A stretch of 64,000 bases of DNA from Cervus elaphus (lineage: Eukaryota > Chordata > Mammalia > Artiodactyla > Cervidae): assembly GCF_910594005.1 (NCBI RefSeq), contig NC_057826.1:22911501-22975500 (forward strand), in the 5' to 3' direction. Below the pieces are notes generated by a model. It did not search any database. It had not been told where the DNA came from and worked only from the letters and a program-made list of their open reading frames with translations. The stretch's first letter is position 1. Each line of letters begins with the position of its first letter. Position numbers and translations under genes: made by a program. Below, in pieces: positions 35,101-44,600 of this stretch.

Positions 35101-37947
35101 TAAACTTCGGGAGCTGGTGATGGACAGGGAGGCCTGGCGTGCTGTGATTCATGGGGTCTCAAAGAGTCGGACACGACTGAGCGACTGAACTGAACTGAAC
35201 TGACTGAATCCTGGACTCTTTAACCTAAGGTAAGGGAGATCATGGGCTTCCCCGATGGCTCAGTGGTAAAAAATCCGCCTGCAATGTAGGAGACACAGGA
35301 GACAGGGGTTCGATCCCTGGGTCGAGAAGATCCTCTGGAGTAGGAAATGGCAACCTACTCCAGTATTCTTGCCTAGGAAGTCCCATGGACAGAGGACGTG
35401 GCAGGCTACAGTCCATGGGATCACAGAGTCAGATATGACTGAGCAACTAACACTACTACTACTACACTAAGGGATATCACTGTGAGAAAACAAAATACTT
35501 AGGCCAAATGATGACTATACTGTGGCCTCTAATCTACTATCACTCTAAGAGGCTCTGAAAAACAACTTATTTCTTCCTTTCTGTACCATCTGCAAAGGAA
35601 TTTTAAAAATTGCCAATGGAATGCTGTGTTAAGAGCATGAGGCAGATAAATGAAACACAGATGCTGTGGGCAAGACTTAGATATGACAAAGTCATCTCAG
35701 ATCCCCATACTGAGCTATTATTTTCCCACCGTAATAGCCGTAATTCTCCACTCTTAAAATCAAGTCAGAATGATTTTGACAACTTAAAAATCAAGCCAGG
35801 TATCACCTCCTCAGTGAAAATTCACAGTAAAGTACTGAATTCAAGGTAAGCTGCAGAGAAAGCAGCTTGTTTGCAGATTGCATGGTTTATTTGTTTTTAC
35901 TTTTGAACTTACTAGATGGATTAGTTGAATTTAAAAGCTGAGGAATGAGCTGAGATATCAGCTTACCAAGGCCACTGGTGAACAGGGACAGATGGCAGGT
36001 GGCATCTGTTGAAATGTCCTCCAGCTATATAGCTTAGTAACAGGCAACCAAAAGGGGATAAAAAAGACTTTTAAAAAATATATAAATTCCTTTCACAAGT
36101 CAATGTAAATATCTCTTAAAAGGGTAAAGAAAAAAGGAAAAAGAACCAGATCTCCAAAGTGGTAAATCCACCAGCCAACCAAAACAAACATCAGCTCAGG
36201 AGGCTCTCCTGGAGTTTGGCTGATGAAATTCACATCTTAAGTTGCTCAGAGTTACTGTAGTTACTGGCAAGGTAAACTTGAAGACTTTGTTTTGTATAGC
36301 CACAGTGAAGGATTAGCTCAGTCCCAGAGGTCTCTTCATAGCAGCCTTGGGATACAATCATTCCTAGGCCTATTGACAAGTATTAAAGTATCTTGTCCTT
36401 TCCAGTTTCTTCTACTTACAGAGGCCATCATTTAAATTGATGTGATTTCTGGGAGTTTTTCAACATAAACCCTTTAACACCCGTCAGTTTACTAAGGTTC
36501 AGTTCTACAGTGTGTACTTCTGTAAGAAGAGGGAAATAATTGCTATTTTCTCTTCTCAGCTGGTAAATACAAGTGAAAACTTGAGCAAAAGTCGGAAGAT
36601 TCTCCGCTCAATGTCCAGAAAGTAAGTTTTAAAAATTAGTCACAGAATTAATTTCTCTTAATTCTAATCTTTCAGCTGAGAATGTCAAAGCTTTAAACCG
36701 TGACTTCCAAAGGTACTGATAAAGCAGAAGAAATAAAGAATATCACATAGTTAAGTATCCCAGTAAAAAATCCATTGTTGGAAGTATATATACTGCTATG
36801 ATTTGGAGCAGTGGAAAACTGGTCCACTGGAAGGACTTTTCATCCCAGTTTACATTCTTTAGAGAAGACAGCACATGGGAACAGAGCTTCAAATTCCTGG
36901 AAATAAATTTGTAAAAACTTAATTAGAAAACTTTTCACTGCTATGGCTTCATACTTGATTTTGGCTCTGCTTGCCCTTTATGGGAGTCAGCCCTTATTTG
37001 GGAGTTCTGTCTTGTTAGCAAGGAGTTGACTTGAGAAAAAACCCTTTAGGTAAGTGCTGACAGCAGCAGAACTATGGGCAGAAGGGAAGTACTGGCACTG
37101 AGGCTGAATTTGGGGGGTAAGTCAGTGTAGGTAGTATGAATAAAACTATAACCAAGTCATGGAACTAGCAAGAGAGTGAGATTTTCCAAAACAGTGGTAA
37201 GTTCCTTGTGGAGCAGGAGGAAATGTCTGATTTCGATTCTTTGTGTTAAAGAATATAGGAGCTTCAGAAAAATTTCTACCTTTATAGAGAAAGAAAGGCA
37301 AGAAGTTGAGAAGACATTGAAAGGCACTCCCAGCTTCTAGTTACTTATCCTAAAGCAGGACCACCTCTTTGTACCAAGCTGGAGTTGGACACTGGAGTCT
37401 CCTACCAACCCTTCTCCTAATGTGTCCTCGGCAGCTGTAATATGTGGTCAGGGTAGCTGTAGATGGTTAGATAGTGAGCTTCTACTTTGAAATCTGATTC
37501 AACTGATTTAAAAAATGGTATAATTTTTCATATGTACATTTAATATTTTTCTAACTAGCCCATCATAGAAAAACTACTTTTAAAGTGAAGTACTAATTAC
37601 TATTTGAAGACATTTTAGAAAAAAACATTTGTATGTTTTGGTATCTTATTGCCTCAGTTTTCAATATTTCTGTGAGGTAGATAGTAGTAATTATTTACAA
37701 GGTTACTTTGTGGCTACATGATCAAACAAAAATTCAGTCTGCCTCACAGTATCCTGCCTTGGCCCCAGGTCAAACTCCTCAGTATTAAGAATGGAAAGAA
37801 ATAAGGTTACCCAGACTTCTGACTACATCCCACTTTGCTTCTCTTTGTAGAGTGACAACCAACAAGCTGCTGCTTTCCATCGTCATCTTACTGGAGCTAG
37901 CCATTCTGGGAGGCCTGGTTTATTACAAATTCTTTCGCAGGCATTGA
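20067..37947 (+). CDS. VTI1B: VTI1B, vesicle transport Qb-SNARE (six coding exons, 232 aa)
   Basis: Joined coding exons are 20067-20181, 28485-28543, 30146-30337, 32495-32668, 36560-36621 and 37851-37947. They total 699 nt (232 aa), the same length as human VTI1B. The protein is a tail-anchored SNARE. The family is known to act in TGN/endosome and late endosome-lysosome fusion with syntaxin 7, syntaxin 8 and VAMP8. The N-terminal three-helix domain spans about residues 1-95. The SNARE heptads run from about 138 to 200, with Gln170 in LGEQRDQL the probable zero-layer residue. The membrane anchor spans about 207-226 and is followed by YYKFFRRH. All splice sites are GT-AG. The start is ATGG with G at -3. 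It lies in the same orientation as RDH11 and its 3' end converges with ARG2. Confidence 0.97.
21605..21828 (-). mobile_element. Bov-tA SINE
   Basis: Antisense copy with GAGCCACCGGGGAAG at its head and a small internal duplication around TCTCCTGCATTG. Confidence 0.88.
22715..22822 (+). mobile_element. L1 ORF2 fragment
   Basis: CCCTGATGAACATAGATGCA..., followed by AAAATCCTGAACAAAATAC, matches the L1 reverse-transcriptase region. Confidence 0.75.
22925..23510 (-). mobile_element. L1 ORF2 fragment interrupted by a MITE
   Basis: The complement encodes DAKILNKILAKQRAFSTE and FVWNHKKPQLGKAILKKKNK, typical of the L1 ORF2 C-terminal half. Both sides of the 23026-23222 insertion belong to the same L1 stretch. 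Confidence 0.85.
23026..23222 (+). mobile_element. Tigger/MER2-like MITE
   Basis: 197 bp with terminal inverted repeats CAGTTAACCCTTGAACA and the complement of TGTTCAAGGGTCAGCTG (15 of 17 match), flanked by TA on both sides as expected for Tc1/mariner-type insertion. No coding capacity. Orientation is arbitrary. Confidence 0.82.
23545..23672 (+). mobile_element. Bov-tA SINE, 3' part
   Basis: ATGGCAACCCACTCCAGTAC to the AAAGAGTCAGACATGAC tail. Confidence 0.87.
24712..24890 (+). mobile_element. Bov-tA SINE
   Basis: GTGGCTCAGCTGGTAAAGAA head to CATGACTGAGC tail, with a small deletion in the middle. Confidence 0.88.
26000..26187 (+). mobile_element. Bov-tA SINE
   Basis: CACTTCCCTGCTGGCTCAGA head to GGGGTTGCAAAGAACAACT tail. 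Confidence 0.88.
26830..27215 (+). mobile_element. L1 3' UTR fragment (old L1M type)
   Basis: Ordered L1 3' features: AGTGAGATAAGTCAAAC, TGGTTACCAGAG, GGATAATGGTGATGG, CCACTTAACTGTACACTTAA, then an A-run. Confidence 0.8.
28280..28309. repeat. C-rich homopolymer tract
   Basis: About 30 nt of almost pure C just before VTI1B exon 2. Confidence 0.85.
28485..28543 (+). CDS. VTI1B: VTI1B coding exon 2
   Basis: Acceptor TTTTCCAG, donor ACG|GTGAGA. Encodes residues 39-58 (EEKKKLIRDFDEKQQEANET). Confidence 0.95.
28544..30145 (+). other. VTI1B: VTI1B intron 2
   Basis: Unique-looking except an A-run at about 29047-29064 and a MIR-like segment at 29750-29905. Confidence 0.6.
29750..29905 (+). repeat. 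MIR fragment
   Basis: GGAATCCTGACTTACG, AATCTTGAACAGG, TTCTTCAAGTCTC and GTTGTGAGGATTAAATGAGA follow MIR order. Confidence 0.65.
30146..30337 (+). CDS. VTI1B: VTI1B coding exon 3
   Basis: Acceptor TTCCTAG, donor ATG|GTAAGC. Exactly 64 codons (residues 59-122), covering the end of the N-terminal helical bundle and the linker TPLTATPGARGDMKYG. Confidence 0.96.
30338..32494 (+). other. VTI1B: VTI1B intron 3
   Basis: No ruminant SINE, LINE or gene recognised by eye. Confidence 0.6.
32495..32668 (+). CDS. VTI1B: VTI1B coding exon 4 (SNARE motif)
   Basis: Acceptor CTGTCAG, donor AGA|GTAAGT. Exactly 58 codons (residues 123-180), carrying most of the SNARE heptads and Gln170. Confidence 0.96.
33120..35204 (+). 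mobile_element. BovB LINE, 2.1 kb, 5'-truncated
   Basis: In VTI1B intron 4, sense to the gene. Reading-frame pieces cover the linker region, the reverse transcriptase (LKIAGRNINN-like segment, then RYADDTTLM with the YADD codons at 34419-34430) and the C-terminal domain, interrupted by a few frameshifts and stops. It ends in a (TGAAC)n tail near 35195. It is the best preserved reverse-transcriptase region in the window. Confidence 0.92.
35245..35450 (+). mobile_element. Bov-tA SINE followed by (CTA)n
   Basis: GGGCTTCCCCGATGGCTCAG head to CATGGGATCACAGAGTC and an ACTAACACTACTACTACTAC tail. Confidence 0.9.
36560..36621 (+). CDS. VTI1B: VTI1B coding exon 5
   Basis: Acceptor TTCTCAG, donor AA|GTAAGT, which splits the Lys201 codon. 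Encodes the end of the SNARE helix (LVNTSENLSKSRKILRSMSR). Confidence 0.95.
36622..37850 (+). other. VTI1B: VTI1B intron 5
   Basis: No repeat or gene recognised. Confidence 0.6.
37851..37947 (+). CDS. VTI1B: VTI1B coding exon 6 (membrane anchor)
   Basis: Acceptor TTTGTAG. Encodes residues 202-232 with the hydrophobic anchor LLLSIVILLELAILGGLVYY and a TGA stop. The penultimate residue is Arg, where human has Ser as I remember it. Confidence 0.95.
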
Positions 37948-38410
37948 ACCTCCTACAGGGAAGGGTTTGTGGACCAGAACTGTGACTTTGTGAATGAATG
38001 GCGTTAGAGGTGTGGAAAAAATCTTATTGCTGCTGTGAACTAGCGGTTCAAGAAGGCACTATGTAGCCAGACTGTGGGTGGAGGGAGGAAGACGGAAAAC
38101 CACTGATATGTGAAGGAACAGCAATAAGACCAGTATGATATACCAAGGTAATAAATGTCGTTTATGACTTCTTTAAGTTTACGTAGTGCTCCGACATATT
38201 AATACCCTGTGAGCTTCAAAAAACCAAGTACATGTACAGTACTATTATCGGTCACCAAAATGAAAGGGAAGGCAACTTGACAATTGTGAGAGTGCACAAA
38301 TGTTCTCATTAAGGCAGTATTGACCCAGATGATCATTCACATCTGTCACCACAAACGCCTCATGGCTCTGGAATGCCCACTGTGACACACCTGTCAGCAA
38401 ACAGTATTCC
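37948..38410. other. Convergent 3' ends of VTI1B (+) and ARG2 (-)
   Basis: 463 bp separate the two stop codons. The VTI1B hexamer AATAAA is at 38150. No AATAAA or ATTAAA is visible on the minus strand here. The nearest variant is CATAAA (complement of 38161-38166). The ARG2 3' UTR therefore either ends at the variant signal or runs across VTI1B exon 6. Confidence 0.7.
38150..38155 (+). promoter_or_regulatory. VTI1B: VTI1B poly(A) signal AATAAA
   Basis: Canonical hexamer 203 nt after the stop codon, followed by a T-rich stretch. It implies a short 3' UTR (37948 to about 38175). Confidence 0.75.
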
Positions 38411-38616
38411 CTAAATTCTCACACGTTCTTCACTCTCTGATTCATCTGGTGAGCTGGGAGTAGGAAGTTGGTCGTAGACAACATGCCCTCCCTCCCTTGT
38501 CTGCCCGAAACTCGAAGCAATGACATCCACTGCCAGGCTGGCTGTAGCCTTGGCCTCCTCCTCTGACACGGCCAATCGAGGATTGACTTCAACGAGGTCC
38601 AGGGCCGAGAGCAACC
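38411..38616 (-). CDS. ARG2: ARG2 coding exon 8 (C-terminus)
   Basis: Acceptor TTCTCAG. Encodes GLLSALDLVEVNPRLA through the Pro/Ser/Glu-rich ARG2 tail to RVRI and a TAG stop at 38413-38411. Confidence 0.95.
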
Positions 38617-41600
38617 CTGAGAACACAAAGCAGGACAAAAGGAAACTTGTGAGCTGCTCCTCTCAGTGGGGTCGTCCCACCCGGGGAGAACAGACCACGG
38701 TGAAAGGGTCATTCTCTACTAGAAAATTACCCACTGTCAGGAAGGCCCTTACACCTCATCCTCTTGGGCATGAATTTAAGTTAGAAACACTGGTAATGCT
38801 GGAGTAGGATCGAAAGAAACCTTTAAAGTAATTAAGTCAGTTATCCCTGTTTAATGAACATAACGGGCATGGCTGACAGGCTTTCTGGTTAGGATGAGTT
38901 AGGTCGGGGTGAAGGATAAGCAGGGGTGGCAGTAGGAGTTTCCAATCTAGTTGGGAAAATGTATCATTTCCAGTATTTCTAGGGACCTCCCAGATGCCTG
39001 CCTGTAGTTGTGTGATGAGATCTCAGGGCTCACTAGCCAGCACTATTCCCACTTCTGAACTCTGGCGCTATGTGGCTTTTAAGGCACCGTGTGTCCTAAA
39101 GTATAGCTGTTACTCCTTATCTTACTCTCAACCCTGCAAGTTTGAACTCTGAGGACAGGCTCCATGTATGACACAGTTCTTAGGTTTCCCTTCAGACTGA
39201 TGCAGTATCTTGCATTTGGTCATATTTAGTTTGAACTCCAGTTACCTTCTGTGACGGTCTGGGTACTTGTGCCAAAGGGTTTGAGTCGGAAAGATTAAAC
39301 CAAAAAAAGAACCTATCTAGACCTGCCCTCTGCCCCTCCCCATCAACACATATATGCCCTACCTCTGGGGTGTTTATTTTTAGTTGGTTATTCTGGATGA
39401 AGTTAATCTACCTCCTTTTAAGAGTCACTAGAAGAAACTAGATTGGAGAATACAAGTATCTGAATATTTAGGGTGGTCATAAAGCCTCGATACATGGATG
39501 AATATACCTAATGACTTATGGATATTACGTTTTAGCACATGTACATTCAACGCTAGTACATCCACACAGTGTGCCGTCCCTTAGGAGCAATGTGGGGTTC
39601 AGTGCACCGTGCAGAACTACAATGGGCAGATGTGTCCACCGGTTCCTGCACACACATCTGTATCCAATTTCCACCTACTAAATGTGGACCCTTTACATAG
39701 CCCAGAAGTAAATCAAGAGGGTACAAGCTGTTAAAAACATATACTACCCATGTTTCTAGACTGCTGCCACCTTGTAGATTAATTTAAGCAAACTGCTTTA
39801 TCTAGTTGATAGTCTCAGGACAGACAGCCTTTTGGAATAGAATAACACTGCAGCAAGGGAGGGAGGGACAGGGTATGACCACTGCCCCCATCTAAGTGCT
39901 AGAGGTTACTAATCTGCTCTAAGTGGTGTCAGTGGGAAACTGAATGGAGAATTGAATTGCCAGGTTCACTGGCTAAGGACAACTAACAGTGTCTACAGTT
40001 CTAGGTCTGAGAATAAGATTTTCTGGTTCCATCAGATCTGATTGACAAGCACTCTTCTTTCTGTAGTGCCTAAGGTTCTGGTAGGCTCCAGAGCCAGGGA
40101 GACCATTTCTCAACTTCTGTATCCCATCCCAGCTAGTCAAGGGTTTCCTATAGTCCTCGACTTTTCAGTCTGGGGTCTCTATGCTATTTCAACCCCAATT
40201 TCATGAGGTGGTATTAAAGTACCATGCAGTAATTGTTTAAATTTTGCAATGAGAGGTCATTTAAAGTAGCCTTAAAACAAAAAGCTTTCTGACAGAAATG
40301 GAAAGTGTTTGCAAATAAGTATGAGTTTGGGGACAGTAACCTCTTATAGCTACTGTTTTCTAAAAATTTTTATTAATTTTTTGCACCACAAAACTTGTGG
40401 GATCTTAGTTCCCCAACCAGGAATTGAACCCAGCCACTGCAGTGAAAGCACCAAGTAAGTCTTAACCATTGGACCACCAGGGAATTCCCCTCTTGTAGCT
40501 ACTCTTGATCCCCTAGCTTTCAGTTTCCTGATCTTCCTTTCAGCCATTCATCTTCCAGTATCCCCATATTACAGGTCCTAGCAAACAAGCTCTAGTATAA
40601 GACTTCTATGAAAGGGCACAAGGTATTGTCCAGCTTTGAAATATCTTCAAGGGAAACTTCAGCTTGACGTTCTTAACTCCCAGTGAACCAATCTTATAGT
40701 GTCAGGGTTAAAATTAGAGCTATTTGGCCTTGCCTTTTAGTCTTCATCTGCCTTTATACAATTCAGATGCAAAGAACTACATCAGTTTGAGAGTTTATTC
40801 TTGTATTTATTAAGTGTTTAAGTGGACAATATTTTTTTTTTTATTCAGTGTTACCTTAACGTATTTTGTTATCAGCCAGGTCAACATGCCTCTAAATGAC
40901 TCCTTATTACCCTGACCACATGGCTTTTAGCTATAGAAGTTTAAAGAGAAAACAGTGTCTCCAGTGACATGTAATAGAAAAGATCCCCTGGCAGGCAAGG
41001 GGCTTCAGCAGATCTACTTAGGTAATTAACAGGTTGATCACTGCTTACCTGTACTGTGTATTTCCTCAGTAATATACATGCCTTCTCGATAGGTCAGTCC
41101 CCCTACAACAGGGGTTCCTGTGGCTGGAGCCAGTGTAGGGTCAAATGCATCAATATCGAAACTCAGATGGATTGGCCTTTGTCTTCTTGAAAGGAGGAAA
41201 ATAAGAGAAAGTCATTTGGGCTGTACTTGGATATTCATCCTTCCTACAGCTACAACTCCTTGTTTTTGTTGTGTTTATGCTAGTACTTTATTAATGCAGC
41301 AGATTTCCAGATTTCCTGTTCTGAAAGTTACTATGTTAGGTGCTTACACACTTCATAGTCTTGCCCTTGTTCTGTGCGCCTCAGACTAACTCCAGTTTGT
41401 ATTTCTGATTTACCCTGGGCTTTAGAGCCTCTTATATTAAGAACTATCAACAGAGGGAATTCCTCACTTCCATAGGACAAGGGTTCTGGCAAATTCTAGT
41501 TGTAGTTGGATTGGTCTAGGTTACAGTTAGTTATCCTCTCAGAGTAGAACAGCAGCTCTGAACTTATGACTGCGATCTTACCATCTCCCAATTGCAACTT

Positions 41601-44600
41601 CAGTTCAGCCTAATGGTTGAAGGTAACATACAGTAAACACCTATATAGTAAATTATTTATACTTCTTAACACTTTAAGAAACGGTATACTACCAAGGTGG
41701 GGCAATTAATCACCCAGAAATGAAGACTCAGCACTGGGAAAATGTTAACTAGCATTTTATTAGCATTCATCTGTCATCTTTCTATACTACCAAGATTTGC
41801 TTAATATAAAACTTTCAGATGATGCAATAGTTGAGGCTGGGAAGAGAAAAGTTGGAACAATGAATGCTTCTCCTCTCGAAAGATAAGCATTAAAAATGGA
41901 GCTAAAGAGAAATTCACCGGAGCTGTTTTCACTCCCAGCCCCAGAAGAACATGACTGAAGTTTCATAGTCTCTTTCTGAATTATCTGAATTTTTTTATAT
42001 GTACGTTTTGCTTTTATAAGGTCATTATCCTCAAGAGACAGGCCAAAGTTTACTGCCCACTGACAGTCTGCCCTGTTCCCTTTGGAACCTAGAAGTAGAC
42101 ATCCATTGTAGTTACTTACTTGCCAATCAGCAGATCAAATGTCTGTTCCATGACCTTCTGGATACCAAGTCGATCTATGTCTCTCATAGAAAAATACTGG
42201 ATATCATAATTCTTTAAAATAAAACTGGTGAGATATAAAGGAAAGAAGCCTTAGCTAAAGAGCAGTTTTTTCAATCAGATGTGGGAGTGGGGCTTGTCTT
42301 TATAGTGACCTACAACAGGTTAAGTCCAGAAATAACCTATCAAATGGAACATTAGTGGCCAGGACAGGCCCAAAACTCAACCCTAATGTATCAACTTACT
42401 GTTCAGGAGGGTCCACGTCTCTTAGTCCAATATATACAATACTTGGGGAAGAGATACAAGGTTTGATCCAGGAAAATCCTGGGAGCTGTGGTACCTGGGA
42501 AGAGAAGGACTCATCAGGGATTCTTGGTCTCCCCAAGATAAATCCCTGTGTGCGGTATGCTTTCTCTCCTTACCCTCAGTGTACGTGTAAACCAGCAAAC
42601 ACACGATCTGGGAAAAAACTGATAGAAGTGGAAATGATTCAGAAGGGCAGCTGAAGAACACAGTATAGTCTTCAGAAGAATAAAATACCTTCTTTTAACA
42701 CAATCACAGGAAACTAATTAAGCTGATCACATGGACCACAGCCTTGTCTAACTCAGTGAAACTATGAGCCATGTCCTGTAGGGCCACCCAAGATGGACAG
42801 GTCATGGTGGAGAGTTATGACAAAATGTGGTCCACTAGAGAAGGCAATGGCAAACCACTTAAGTATTCTTGCCTTGAGAACCCCATGAACAGTATGAAAA
42901 GGCAAAAGGACAGGACATTGAAAGATGAACTTCCCAGGTCAGTAGGTGCCCAATATGCTACTGGAGAAGAGTGGAGAAATAACACCAGAAAGAGTGAAGA
43001 GATGGAGCCAAAGCAAAACAACGCCCAGTTGTGGCTGTGACTGGTGATAGAAATAAAGTCTGATGCTGTAAAGAACAGTATTGCATAGGAACCTGGAAAG
43101 TTAGGTCCATAAATCAAGGTAAATTGGAAGTGGTCAAACAGGAGATGGGAAGAGTGAACATCGACATTTTAGTAATCAGTGAAATAAAATGGACTGGAAT
43201 TGGCAAATTTAGCTCCGATGACCATTCTACTACTGTGGGCAAAAATCCCTTAGAAGAAATGGAGTAGCCATCATAGTCAACAAAAGAGTCCAGAATGCAG
43301 TACTTGGGTGCAATCTAGAATGACAGAATGATCTCTGTTCATTTCCAAGGCAAACCATTCACTATCATAGTAATCCAAGTCTGTATTAATGCTGAAGAAG
43401 CTGACGTTGAACAGTTCTCTGAAGACCTGCTAGAACTAGCACCCAAAAAAGATGTCCTTTTCATTATAAGGAACTGGAATGCAAAAGTAGGAAGTCAAGA
43501 GATACCTGGAGTAACAGGCAAATTTGGCCTTGGAGTACAAAATAAAGCAGGGCAAAGGGTAACAAAGTTTTGCCAAGAGAATGCACTTGTCATAGCAAAC
43601 ACCCTCTTCCAACAACACAAGAGAAGACTACACATCGACATCACCAGATGGTCAGTACCAAAATCAGATTAATTATATTCTTTGCAGCCTAATGGCAAAG
43701 CTCTATACAGTCAGAAAAAACAAGACCAGGATCTGACTGTGGTTCAGATCATGAACTCAATCTTACTGCCAAATTCAGACTTGAAGTAGGGAAAAATCAC
43801 TAGACCATTCAGGTATGACCTAAGTCAAATCTTTTATGATTTTACAGAAGTGACAAATAGATTGAAGGGATTAGATCTGATAGAGTGCCTGAAGAACTAT
43901 GGACAGAGGTTCGTGACATTGTACAGGAGGCAGTGATCAAGACGGTCCTCAAGAAAAAAAAAATGCAAAAAGGCAAAATGGTTGTCGAGGCCTTACAAAT
44001 AGCTGAGAGAAGAGAAGCTCAAGTCAAAAGAGAAAAGGAAAGATATACCCATTTGAATGCAGAGTTCCAAAGAATAGCAAGGAGAGATAAAGCCTTCCTC
44101 AGTGATCAATGCAAAGAAACAGAGGAAAACTAGAATGGGAAAGACTAGAGATCTCTTCAAGAAAATTAGTGATACCAAGGGAACATTTCATGCAAAGATG
44201 GGCACAATAAAGGACAGAAATGGTATGGACCTAGCTGAAGCAGAAGATATTAAGAAGAGGTGGCAAAAATACACAGAACTATACAAAAAAGATCTTCCTG
44301 ACCCAGATAACCACGATGGTGTGATCACTCACCTAGAGCCAGACATCCTGGAAAGAGAAGTCAAATGGGCATAGGAAGCATCACTACGAACAAAGCTAGC
44401 GGAGGTAATGGAATTCCAGTTGAGTTATTTCAAATCCTAAAAGATGATGCTGTGAAAGTGCTGCACTCAATATGCCAGCAAATTTGGAAAACTCAGCAGT
44501 GGCCACAGGACTGGAAAAGTTCAGTTTTCATTCCAATTCCAAAGAAAGGCAATGCCAAAGAATGCTCAAACTACTGCACAACTGCACTCATCTCACAGAC

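Larger units (their letters stand above)
32669..36559 (+). other. VTI1B: VTI1B intron 4
   Basis: More than half is BovB (33120-35204). A Bov-tA follows at 35245. 35470-36559 is unassigned. Confidence 0.7.
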
